Positions 18,853-26,564 of a stretch of 64,000 nucleotides of DNA are shown here, in pieces. Source of the stretch: Burkholderiales bacterium (lineage in GTDB: Bacteria; Pseudomonadota; Gammaproteobacteria; Burkholderiales; Burkholderiaceae_C); contig JACPOK010000033.1 in NCBI GenBank assembly GCA_016191525.1, positions 682,001 to 746,000 of the forward strand, written 5' to 3'. Under the pieces are notes generated by a model that saw nothing but the letters and a program-made list of their open reading frames with translations, was not told the DNA's origin and ran no database searches. The first letter of the stretch is position 1. The number at the start of each line of letters is the position of its first letter. A program made the translations under genes and the position numbers.

Positions 18853-19983
18853 CTAGCCGGCCGCCGCTCTGGGCACCGCGTCGTGAACCATGCCCGCGCG
18901 CACCGCCACCATGGCGCCGGCCACGATGCCCGCAACGGTAAGGACAGCGCCGGCCGACAGCATGGCCAGGCCGGTGAGGCCCTGCCCGATGGTGCAGCCC
19001 AGCGCGGTGACGCCGCCGAAGCCCATCAGCACGCCGCCCGCGAGGTGCTTGAGCAGCGAGCCGCCGCCGGCGAACGACTGCAGCCTGAATTCGCCGCGCG
19101 CCTTCGCGGCGGCAAAGCTGCCCAGCAGCGCACCGACCGCCGCCGTGATGCCGAAGGTGGCGGTGGTGTTCTTGTCGGTCCATAGCGTGAGCAGGTCCAG
19201 CGCATTGGCCATCGGTGCCACGAACGAAAGGCCCTCGGGCCGGCGCGACTGGGTGCCCAGCCAGGCCGGCTCCAGCGTGTCGGGGTGCTCCGCCAGGAAG
19301 CCGAAGTGGCCGGTCAGCAGCCAGGCGGCCGGCGGCAGCAGGCCGATCACCACGCCGCCTATCCAGTGGCGCTTTTCCATGGCGGCGCGATGGCGCCACA
19401 GCAGCGCAAGGGCTGCCGCCACCAGCACGGCCACCAGTATCCAGCGCAGCGCAGCCGCAGGCACCGGCACGGCTTTCGCCAGCACCGAGCCCAGATCCTG
19501 CGGGCCTGCCAGTGTGGCGGCCCACACGTCGAGGCCTTCGGCGCGCAGCGGCGCGAACAGGCCGCGCAGCGTCATCAGCGCGGCAATGGCCGTGACGATC
19601 AGCACCACCAGCGACTTCAGGTCGCCGGTGCCGGTCTTGACCAGGCTGCGCTGCGGGCAGCCGCCGGACAGCACCATGCCGTAGCCGAACACCAGCCCGC
19701 CCGCGAGGCACGACAGCCACGGCAGCCGGCTGTTCCAGGCCAGCGAACGGGTGGCGTCGAACAGCTGCAGGCTGACCAGCGCCTGCGTGCCGATGGCCGC
19801 GACCGCCACTGCCAGCAGCCAGGTCAGCATGCGTGCGCGGCCGCGGAAGATCATCCAGTCGGCGATGGCGCCGCGCACGCAGAAATGCGACCACTGGCCG
19901 ACGGCCCCGAAGACGAGGCCGATCAGCAAGCCGCCCCACAGGACGAACTGCACAAGGGCTTGCGGAGAGGAAGGAGGATTCAT
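18853..19983 (-). CDS. YeeE/YedE family sulfur-compound transporter (SoxT-like)
   Basis: A 376-residue multi-spanning membrane protein. The three cysteines characteristic of thiosulfate-conducting YeeE proteins are in the expected contexts: SHFCVRGAIADW (about 30-40), SGGCPQRSLVK, and ALGCTIGQGLTG near the C-terminus. It diverges from the sox locus across a 111-bp gap, which supports a SoxT-type role in thiosulfate or sulfur uptake. I chose the ATG at 19983, which gives MNPPSSP and the first membrane segment directly after. Confidence 0.87.
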   Translation of the reverse strand: MNPPSSPQALVQFVLWGGLLIGLVFGAVGQWSHFCVRGAIADWMIFRGRARMLTWLLAVAVAAIGTQALVSLQLFDATRSLAWNSRLPWLSCLAGGLVFGYGMVLSGGCPQRSLVKTGTGDLKSLVVLIVTAIAALMTLRGLFAPLRAEGLDVWAATLAGPQDLGSVLAKAVPVPAAALRWILVAVLVAAALALLWRHRAAMEKRHWIGGVVIGLLPPAAWLLTGHFGFLAEHPDTLEPAWLGTQSRRPEGLSFVAPMANALDLLTLWTDKNTTATFGITAAVGALLGSFAAAKARGEFRLQSFAGGGSLLKHLAGGVLMGFGGVTALGCTIGQGLTGLAMLSAGAVLTVAGIVAGAMVAVRAGMVHDAVPRAAAG

Positions 19984-20094
19984 GGCAGCGCAACCGTGGA
20001 CGGAGCCCGTATTGTGCCTTGCCAAAATATCAGTTGGTGGTAATCTACCGATAGAGCCGGGCCGCGCTGCGCCCGCGCGACAAGGAGAATTTCG

Positions 20095-20520
20095 ATGAAG
20101 CTGTTTACCCGTTGGGGTGCCGCGTTTGCCCTGCTGCTTTGCCTCGGCGCGGCGCAGGCGCAGGACAAGGTGGTCTACCACATCGACAACGCCGAAGCCC
20201 AGGCCACCAAGGGCCTGCGCAACATCCGCAACCACCTGGACGTGGCACCCGACACGAAGATCGTGGTGGTCACCCACGCCGAAGGCATCGACTTCCTGAT
20301 GGAGGGCGCCAAGGACAAGAAGAACCCCAACATCGAATACGCCTCCCTGGTCAGCGCCCTGAAGGCGCGCGGCGTTCGCTTCGAGGTGTGCGAGATCACC
20401 CTGCGCAACCGCGACATCAAGAAGGACCAGTTCATCCTGGACGCCGAGTTCGTTCCCTCCGGCGTGGTGCGCATCGGCCAGTTGCAGGCGCGCGAGAAGT
20501 TCGCCTACATCAAGCCCTGA
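20095..20520 (+). CDS. Periplasmic DsrE-family protein
   Basis: A 141-residue protein with a cleavable signal peptide (to about AQAQD, residue 23) followed by a DsrE/DsrF-like domain (KVVYHIDNAEAQATKGLRNIRNHL; IVVVTHAEGIDFLMEG; ALKARGVRFEVCEITL). DsrE proteins carry sulfur on cysteines. One cysteine (about 110, in FEVCEIT) is present, at the usual position. RBS AAGGAG precedes. It heads the sox locus, so a role in handling sulfane sulfur is likely. Confidence 0.82.
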   Translation: MKLFTRWGAAFALLLCLGAAQAQDKVVYHIDNAEAQATKGLRNIRNHLDVAPDTKIVVVTHAEGIDFLMEGAKDKKNPNIEYASLVSALKARGVRFEVCEITLRNRDIKKDQFILDAEFVPSGVVRIGQLQAREKFAYIKP

Positions 20521-20533
20521 ACAGGGCCGCACC

Positions 20534-20878
20534 ATGGCAAGAACCGCCCTGGCCAGGCAGCCCCCGGCAGCAGCCACCGAATCCGACGAGGTGTTCGAGA
20601 TGGCGGCCGAGGTGTTCCGCGTGATGTCGGCGCCGATGCGGCTGAAGATCATCAGCAGCCTGTGCAACGGCGAGAAAAACGTGAGCCAGCTGCTGGAGGA
20701 AATCGACACCACCCAGCCCAACATGTCGCAGCACCTGAACACGCTGTACACCTCGGGCGTGCTGGGCAAGCGGCGCGACGGCGTGCAGATCTACTACCGC
20801 ATCGTCAACGACCGCGTGGTCACCCTGTGCCGCGCCATCTGCACGCAGATCGCCATCGAAGCCGACCTGCAGGCCTGA
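20534..20878 (+). CDS. soxR: ArsR-family regulator, SoxR-like
   Basis: A 114-residue winged-helix repressor: FRVMSAPMRLKIISSLCNGEKNVSQLLEEI, TQPNMSQHLNTLYTSGVL and RRDGVQIYYRIV. Two cysteines, one in SLCNGE (about 44) and one in VTLCRAICTQ (about 98, with 102 nearby), fit the thiol-persulfide switch of SoxR/SqrR/BigR proteins that release sox promoters when sulfane sulfur is present. Note that this SoxR is unrelated to the MerR-type redox SoxR. Its position inside the sox locus supports the call. Confidence 0.85.
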   Translation: MARTALARQPPAAATESDEVFEMAAEVFRVMSAPMRLKIISSLCNGEKNVSQLLEEIDTTQPNMSQHLNTLYTSGVLGKRRDGVQIYYRIVNDRVVTLCRAICTQIAIEADLQA

Positions 20879-20882
20879 CGCC

Positions 20883-21809
20883 ATGAAGTGGGCCGCGCTG
20901 GTTTGTGGCCTGTTGTGGCCGGCCTTGTCCCACGCGCAAGGCGCCCCCACCGTCAAGGCGCAGCAGGTCTCTCCTTCCGCCTGGTTCGCGCAGGGCGAAG
21001 CGGCGCTGGGCAGCAGCGCCAACCGCAATTTCATCTCCAACGCCGGCTTCGTCGTCACGCCCGACGGCGTGGTGGTGATCGACGCGCTGGGCGCGCCCGC
21101 CCTGGCGCGCGAGCTGATCGCCGAGATCACGAAGCGCACCGGCAAGAAGGTGACGCACGTCATCCTCACGCACTACCACGCCGACCACATCTACGGCCTG
21201 CAGGAATTCAAGCGCGAGGGCGCCGTCGTCATCGCGCATCGCGCCGCGCTGGAATACCTGAATTCGCAGACGGCGCAGTCCCGGCTGGAGCAGTCTCGCG
21301 TGGACCTGGCGCCGTGGGTCGACGCGCAGACCCGGCTGGTGCCCGCCGACCAGTGGCTGGACGGCCCGCGCGAGCTGGTGCTGGGCGGCGTGCGGCTGCA
21401 GATCATCCCGGTGGGACCGGCCCACACGCCGGAAGACCTGGCGGTGTTTTTGCCCGCCGAGAAAGTGCTGTTCGCCGGCGACCTGGTGTTCCGCGGCCGC
21501 GTGCCCTTTGTCGGCCAGGCCAACAGCGCGCAATGGATCAAGTCGCTCAATACGGCGCTGGCGCTGGAGCCGCAGGTGATCGTGCCCGGCCACGGCCCGG
21601 TATCCACCCAGGCCCGGCAGGACATGGAGCTCACCCGCGACTACCTCGCGCACCTGCGCGCGACCATGGGCCGGGCCGCGCGCGAGATGGAGCCTTTCGA
21701 GGAAGCGTATGCAAAAGCAGACTGGTCGCGCTTCGAGCACCTGCCGCTGTTTCGCGCGGCCAACCGCATGAATGCGTACAACACCTACCTTTTGATGGAG
21801 CACGAGTAG
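20883..21809 (+). CDS. MBL-fold metallohydrolase (SoxH-like)
   Basis: A 308-residue secreted metallo-beta-lactamase-fold protein. A signal peptide ends near SHAQGAP (about 20). The metal ligands are THYHADHIYG (HxHxDH, about 99-106), His in GPAHTPEDL, Asp in FAGDLVF and His in VPGHGPV. Similar proteins (SoxH or quinoprotein-relay hydrolases) sit with sox genes, but their substrate is unsettled. It begins 4 bp after the soxR-like gene. Confidence 0.82.
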   Translation: MKWAALVCGLLWPALSHAQGAPTVKAQQVSPSAWFAQGEAALGSSANRNFISNAGFVVTPDGVVVIDALGAPALARELIAEITKRTGKKVTHVILTHYHADHIYGLQEFKREGAVVIAHRAALEYLNSQTAQSRLEQSRVDLAPWVDAQTRLVPADQWLDGPRELVLGGVRLQIIPVGPAHTPEDLAVFLPAEKVLFAGDLVFRGRVPFVGQANSAQWIKSLNTALALEPQVIVPGHGPVSTQARQDMELTRDYLAHLRATMGRAAREMEPFEEAYAKADWSRFEHLPLFRAANRMNAYNTYLLMEHE

Positions 21810-21893
21810 AAACCCCTTGTGCAAACCGGGCGCACTGCATTACATTCGTACCAGCTTATATTAACGATAGCGAATCCCGTGGAGACAAGGCCC
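21810..21893 (+). promoter_or_regulatory. Candidate sox promoter/operator region before soxC
   Basis: An AT-rich island in a GC-rich locus (TTACATTCG...TTATATTAACGATAGCGAAT, about 21841-21875) with a short inverted repeat ATTCG / CGAAT 22 bp apart. A related AT-rich stretch (GCATATTTATTAGCATCGG) precedes soxY at about 24249-24268. Both are plausible sites for the ArsR-type SoxR; no experimentally known site was matched. Confidence 0.35.
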
Positions 21894-23222
21894 GTGTCAT
21901 TCGACGCAACGCGGCTGGGCCGGCTGGCCCGGGCGCCCGAGAATTTCATCGACACCCGCGCGCTGGCGCAAGCCCCCGGTGGGCGGCGCGGCTTCATCCG
22001 CGGCGCCTTCGCCGCCGCGCTGGTGGCCACCGGCGCACGCGCGATGGCCGCCGACGGCGACCCCAACATCCTGCAGTTGCCTGAACACAGCACGGGCCTG
22101 GGCAACCCCGTGGCGCAGGAAGGCTATGGCAAGCCTTCGAAGTACGAGGCCAACGTGCAGCGCCGGCAAAGCCCGGGGCTGACGCAGACCAAGCAGGCCT
22201 CGGTGTCGTTCGCTCCGCTGCAATCGATGTTCGGCATCGTCACGCCGAGCGGCCTGCATTTCGAGCGGCACCACCAGGGCTGGTGGGACATCGATCCTTC
22301 AAAGCACCGGCTGATGCTCAACGGCCTGGTCCGCAGACCCATGGTCTTCACCATGGACGAGCTGATGCGCCTGCCCGCCGTCTCGCGCTTCCATTTCATC
22401 GAGTGCGGCGCCAACACCGGCATGGAATGGGGCAACGTGGCCGTGCCCACCTGCCAGTACACGCACGGCATGCTGTCGTGCAGCGAGTTCACCGGCGTGC
22501 CGCTGATCACGCTGTTGGAGATGGCCGGCGCCGACCTGAAGGCCGGCAAGTTCGTGCTGGCCGAGGGTGCCGACGGCTCGTCGATGACGCGCACCATCCC
22601 CATGAGCCTGATCCTATCCGGTGAAGTGCTGGTGGCCTACGGGCAGAACGGCGAGATGCTGCGGCCCGAAAACGGCTATCCGCTGCGGCTGGTGGTGCCC
22701 GGCATCCAGGGCGTGAGCTGGATCAAGTACCTGCGCCGCATCGAGCTGGGCGACAAGCCCTACGGCACCAAGGACGAAGTGCTGCACTATGTCGACCTGA
22801 TGCCCGACGGCACGCACCGCCAGTACAGCGGCATTCAGGAATGCAAGAGCGTGGTGACAACGCCCTCTGGCGGCCAGACGCTGCTGGACAAGGGCTTCTA
22901 CAGCATCACCGGGCTGGCCTGGTCGGGCCGGGGCAAGGTGAAACGCGTGGACGTGTCCGTGGATGGCGGGCGCAACTGGCGCACGGCCCGGCTGGAGTCT
23001 CCGGTGCTGGGCAAATGCCTCACGCGCTTCAGCATGGACTGGGTGTGGAACGGCCAGCCCACCGTCATCCAGAGCCGCGCCATCGACGACACGGGCTACG
23101 TGCAGCCCACCAGGGCGCAGCTGCGCGAGGTGCGCGGCACGCGCTCGATCTATCACAACAACGCCATCCAGTCGTGGCTGGTAGAGCCCGGCGGCGAGGT
23201 GAAGAATGTCCAGCTCACGTAA
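21894..23222 (+). CDS. soxC: Sulfane dehydrogenase molybdenum subunit SoxC
   Basis: A 442-residue molybdopterin subunit that, with SoxD, oxidises the sulfane sulfur bound to SoxY. A Tat signal (GGRRGFIRGAFAAAL, about 29-43) exports the folded protein. The pterin-binding region contains FIECGANTGMEWG, with Cys as the molybdenum ligand, followed by a C-terminal dimerisation domain. The GTG at 21894 is chosen because GGAGACAAGG precedes it; GTG at 21879 is an in-frame alternative. It overlaps soxD by 17 bp. Confidence 0.92.
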   Translation: MSFDATRLGRLARAPENFIDTRALAQAPGGRRGFIRGAFAAALVATGARAMAADGDPNILQLPEHSTGLGNPVAQEGYGKPSKYEANVQRRQSPGLTQTKQASVSFAPLQSMFGIVTPSGLHFERHHQGWWDIDPSKHRLMLNGLVRRPMVFTMDELMRLPAVSRFHFIECGANTGMEWGNVAVPTCQYTHGMLSCSEFTGVPLITLLEMAGADLKAGKFVLAEGADGSSMTRTIPMSLILSGEVLVAYGQNGEMLRPENGYPLRLVVPGIQGVSWIKYLRRIELGDKPYGTKDEVLHYVDLMPDGTHRQYSGIQECKSVVTTPSGGQTLLDKGFYSITGLAWSGRGKVKRVDVSVDGGRNWRTARLESPVLGKCLTRFSMDWVWNGQPTVIQSRAIDDTGYVQPTRAQLREVRGTRSIYHNNAIQSWLVEPGGEVKNVQLT

Positions 23223-24243
23223 GGCCGGTCAAGCCGCCGCGCTTTTGGCTCTCGTGTGGGCGCTGGGGGCGCAGGCCCAGCCCACTGGAGGCAAATACAC
23301 CGGCATAGGCCGCACCGCCACGCCCGCCGAAGTGGCTGCCTGGGACATCGACGTGCGGCCCGACTTCAAGGGCCTGCCCGCCGGCTCCGGCTCGGTGGCC
23401 GCCGGCCAGCAGGTGTGGGAAGGCAAGTGCGCCGGCTGCCACGGCGTGTTCGGTGAATCGAACGAGGTGTTCAACCCCATCGTAGGCGGCACCACCGCCG
23501 AGGACGTGGTCAAAGGCCGGGTCGGCAGCCTGGTGCGCAACGACTACCCGGGCCGCACCACGCTGATGAAGCTCTCCAGCGTCGCGAGCCTGTGGGACTA
23601 CGTGCGCCGCGCCATGCCCTGGAACACCCCCAAGTCGCTTTCAGTGGACGAGGTGTATGCCGTCACCGCCTACATGCTCAACCTGGGTGGTGTGCTGCCC
23701 GACGACTTCACCCTGTCCGGCAAGAGCATGGCCCAGGCGCAACAGCGCCTGCCCAACCGCAACGGCATGACGACGCAGCACGCGCTGTGGCCCGGCAAGG
23801 AATTTGGCGGCACCGCCAGGCCCGACGTGGCTGCCCTGCCCTGCATGAGCAATTGCGTGGCGCCTGCCGCGCGGCAATCGACCATCCCCGCATTTGCGCG
23901 GAACTCCCACGGCAACCTGGCCGAACAGAACCGGCTGGTGGGCCCGCAGCGCGGCGTGGAAACAGCGCAGGTGGCGCAGGCCGCCGCGCCTGCGAGCGAG
24001 TCCGTGCAGCCGCTGCTGCAGAAACACAGCTGCAGCGCCTGCCATGCGGCCGATGCCAAGCTGGTGGGCCCGAGCTGGGCCGATATAGGCAAAAAGCATC
24101 CGGGCCAGGCCGGCTACCTTGCTGCGAAAATCAGGTCCGGCGGCGTGGGAGCCTGGGGCGCCATCCCGATGCCGCCCCAATCCCTCAGCGAAGAAGAGGC
24201 GGCCCGCATTGCCACCTGGCTCGCGCAGGGAATGTCCCGATGA
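23206..24243 (+). CDS. soxD: Sulfane dehydrogenase cytochrome subunit SoxD
   Basis: A 345-residue diheme c-type cytochrome and electron acceptor of SoxC. A signal peptide ends near AQAQP (about 25). Heme 1 is C75-A-G-C78-H79. Heme 2 is CSACH at about residue 275, with MPP (ligand Met) towards the C-terminus. Presence of soxCD predicts complete thiosulfate oxidation to sulfate, without stored sulfur globules. Translationally coupled to soxC. Confidence 0.93.
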   Translation: MSSSRKAGQAAALLALVWALGAQAQPTGGKYTGIGRTATPAEVAAWDIDVRPDFKGLPAGSGSVAAGQQVWEGKCAGCHGVFGESNEVFNPIVGGTTAEDVVKGRVGSLVRNDYPGRTTLMKLSSVASLWDYVRRAMPWNTPKSLSVDEVYAVTAYMLNLGGVLPDDFTLSGKSMAQAQQRLPNRNGMTTQHALWPGKEFGGTARPDVAALPCMSNCVAPAARQSTIPAFARNSHGNLAEQNRLVGPQRGVETAQVAQAAAPASESVQPLLQKHSCSACHAADAKLVGPSWADIGKKHPGQAGYLAAKIRSGGVGAWGAIPMPPQSLSEEEAARIATWLAQGMSR

Positions 24244-24292
24244 GGACAATACGCATATTTATTAGCATCGGCTTAACAAGGAGAGCACCCTC

Positions 24293-24748
24293 ATGAACAA
24301 CCGTCGCGAGACACTCAGGCACAGCCTGGCCGTGGCCGGCCTGCTGGCGTCCACCGGCCTCTTCAGCACGCCGGCGCGCGCGTGGACCAAGGCTGCCTTC
24401 GATGCCAAGAACGTGGCCGAGGCCGTCAAGGCCTTCGGCGGCGGCGCGCCCACCGAGAGCAAGGACGTCAGCCTCACCGGCCCCGACATCGCCGAGAACG
24501 GCGCCGTGGTGCCGCTGGTGATCGGCACCACCCTGCCCGGCGTGAAGCACATGCTGCTGCTGGTCGAAAAGAACCCGGCGGCCCTGGTCGCCAAGTTCGA
24601 CGTGACCGACGCGGTGGAGGCCAGCTACTCCACCCGCGCCAAGATGGGCCAGTCCTCGGACGTGTATGCGGTGGCCATCACGAACGACGGCAAGGCCTTC
24701 TTCGCGAAGAAAGAGGTCAAAGTCACCCTCGGCGGCTGCGGCGGCTAA
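24293..24748 (+). CDS. soxY: Thiosulfate-oxidation carrier SoxY
   Basis: A 151-residue carrier protein. A Tat signal (NNRRETLRHSLAVAGLL) exports it with SoxZ. The C-terminal GGCGG (147-151) carries the cysteine that covalently holds the sulfur intermediates. The core is a GlnK/Ig-like domain. RBS AAGGAGAG precedes. An AT-rich gap of 49 bp before it may hold a second promoter. Confidence 0.96.
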   Translation: MNNRRETLRHSLAVAGLLASTGLFSTPARAWTKAAFDAKNVAEAVKAFGGGAPTESKDVSLTGPDIAENGAVVPLVIGTTLPGVKHMLLLVEKNPAALVAKFDVTDAVEASYSTRAKMGQSSDVYAVAITNDGKAFFAKKEVKVTLGGCGG

Positions 24749-24774
24749 TCTCAAAAAATCAAAGGAGAACCAGC

Positions 24775-25086
24775 ATGGCAGACCCGATGCGAATTCGAGC
24801 CCAGGCCGCCGGCGGCAACGCCGTGGTGCGCGTGCTCATGAGCCACGAAATGGAAACCGGCCAGCGCAAGGACGCGGCCGGCAAGACGATTCCCGCCTGG
24901 CACATCACCGATGTGACGGCCGCCCTCAACGGCAAGCAGGTGCTGGCCGCCGAATGGGGCCCGGCCGTGGCCAAGAACCCGTTCCTGCAATTCACCGTGA
25001 AGGGCGCCAAGGCCGGCGACAAGATCACCGTGGTCTGGAAGGACAACCGCGGCGACACCCGTACCGACGAGGCGGTGGTCTCGTGA
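24775..25086 (+). CDS. soxZ: Thiosulfate-oxidation complex protein SoxZ
   Basis: A 103-residue partner of SoxY. The Ig-like beta fold contains IRAQAAGGNAVVRVLMSHEMETG and NPFLQFTVKGAKAGDKITVVW. It lacks its own signal peptide, so it should cross the membrane bound to SoxY through Tat. RBS AAAGGAG precedes. Its stop overlaps the soxA start by 1 bp. Confidence 0.96.
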   Translation: MADPMRIRAQAAGGNAVVRVLMSHEMETGQRKDAAGKTIPAWHITDVTAALNGKQVLAAEWGPAVAKNPFLQFTVKGAKAGDKITVVWKDNRGDTRTDEAVVS

Positions 25087-25895
25087 TGGCGGGCCGGCGC
25101 GCGGCGGCGGTGGCGGCCGCGGCGGCGGGCCTCGTGCTGGCCGGCGGCGCCTTCGCGCAGAAGACTTCCGTGCAGGCGATCGAGGAGTACCGCGCCATGC
25201 TGGCCGACGGCAACCCGGCCGACCTGTTCGAAGCCAAGGGCGAGGCGCTGTGGACGCAAAAGCGCGGCCCCAAAAACGCCAACCTGGAACGCTGTGACCT
25301 GGGCAAGGGCCCGGGCGTGGTCAAGGGCACGTTCGTCGAACTGCCCCGATACTTCGCCGACACGCAGAAGGTGCAGGACCTGGAGTCGCGCCTGGTCACC
25401 TGCATGGAAACACTGCAGGGCTTCAACGGCGCCGACATCGCCAAAACGCCTTTCGGCACCGGCGAGCAGAACAACGTGACGGCGCTGGCCACATGGGTCG
25501 CCGCCGAATCGCGCGGCATGAAGTTCAACCTGCCGCAGTCACACGCGCAGGAAAAAACGGCCTACGAAGTGGGCAAGAAGCTGTTCTTCATGCGCGGCGG
25601 CAGCCACGACTTCGCCTGCGCCTCGTGCCATGGCGAGGACGGCAAGCGCATCCGCCTGCAGGACCTGCCCAACCTCACGAAGAACCCCGGCGCCGGCAGC
25701 GGCTTTGGCGCCTGGCCGGCCTACCGCGTCTCCAACGGCCAGATGTGGAGCATGCAGCTGCGCCTGAACGACTGCTACCGCCAGCAGCGCTTCCCCTACC
25801 CCGGCTTCGGCAGCGACGCCACCATTGCCCTGGGGGTGTACCTCGGGGTCAACGGCAAGGGCGGCGCCACCACCGCGCCGTCGATCAAACGCTGA
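25086..25895 (+). CDS. soxA: L-cysteine S-thiosulfotransferase subunit SoxA
   Basis: A 269-residue c-type cytochrome that with SoxX attaches thiosulfate to SoxY. A signal peptide ends near residue 24 (GGAFAQK). It has one heme motif, C178-A-S-C181-H182, and the active cysteine C230 in LNDCYRQQRFP, which becomes the heme-ligating persulfide. C70 and C106 mark the place of a lost N-terminal heme and probably form a disulfide. So this is the single-heme type of SoxA. Confidence 0.94.
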   Translation: MAGRRAAAVAAAAAGLVLAGGAFAQKTSVQAIEEYRAMLADGNPADLFEAKGEALWTQKRGPKNANLERCDLGKGPGVVKGTFVELPRYFADTQKVQDLESRLVTCMETLQGFNGADIAKTPFGTGEQNNVTALATWVAAESRGMKFNLPQSHAQEKTAYEVGKKLFFMRGGSHDFACASCHGEDGKRIRLQDLPNLTKNPGAGSGFGAWPAYRVSNGQMWSMQLRLNDCYRQQRFPYPGFGSDATIALGVYLGVNGKGGATTAPSIKR

Positions 25896-25906
25896 CAGGA
25901 ACGCGC

Positions 25907-26557
25907 ATGCACATCTACACAAAAATCGCCGCTTCCTGCGCCGTCATCGCCGCCGCCATCGCCGGCTGCGCCACCGGCCCCAACCCGCAGGACGTGGATC
26001 GCATCACCGCCGAGGTCATCAAGAGCTCGTTCCGCGATGAAGGCCCGGTCAAGATCGACAGGCTGGTGCAGGACGATTCCAACCGCGAATGCAGCCAGGC
26101 CGAAGCCAGTGGCACGCCCATCGCGCCCGCGCGCGCGAAGCAGATCGAGGAAGCCAACCTCAAGCTCGTGAAGTGGCCCTCCGACGGCAAGTTCCTGGGT
26201 GACTGGAAGGAAGGCGAGAAGATCGCGCAGAGCGGCCGCGGCCTCACGTGGACCGACGACCCCAAGGCGGCCAACGGCGGCAACTGCTACAACTGCCACC
26301 AGATCGCCAGGGAAGAAATCTCCTTCGGCACCATCGGGCCCAGCCTGTACAACTACGGCAAGCTGCGCGGCGTGACCGACCCCAACAGCGCCGCGGCCAA
26401 ACCCATCGTGGAATACACCTGGGGCAAGATCTGGAACGCCAAGGCGTACAACGCCTGCTCCAACATGCCGCGCGTGGGCCACAACATCCTGGACGAGGCG
26501 CAGGTGCGCCACGTCACGGCGCTGCTGCTGGACCCGCAGTCCCCCGTCAACAAGTAA
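25907..26557 (+). CDS. soxX: L-cysteine S-thiosulfotransferase subunit SoxX, predicted lipoprotein
   Basis: A 216-residue monoheme cytochrome c partner of SoxA. The heme site is C127-Y-N-C130-H131, with a ligand Met in CSNMPRVGHN. The N-terminus ends in a lipobox I18-A-G-C21, so it may be lipid-anchored rather than soluble. The insert between the signal and the heme domain is longer than in minimal SoxX proteins. Starts 11 bp after soxA. Confidence 0.92.
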   Translation: MHIYTKIAASCAVIAAAIAGCATGPNPQDVDRITAEVIKSSFRDEGPVKIDRLVQDDSNRECSQAEASGTPIAPARAKQIEEANLKLVKWPSDGKFLGDWKEGEKIAQSGRGLTWTDDPKAANGGNCYNCHQIAREEISFGTIGPSLYNYGKLRGVTDPNSAAAKPIVEYTWGKIWNAKAYNACSNMPRVGHNILDEAQVRHVTALLLDPQSPVNK

Positions 26558-26564
26558 GCGCCGC

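Noticed and set aside
17753-19993. A very long open frame on the minus strand spanning two genes
   Set aside because: Only its 3' part (start at 18796) is the aldo/keto reductase. The rest is antisense-frame overlap with the YeeE/YedE gene, a GC-rich artefact.
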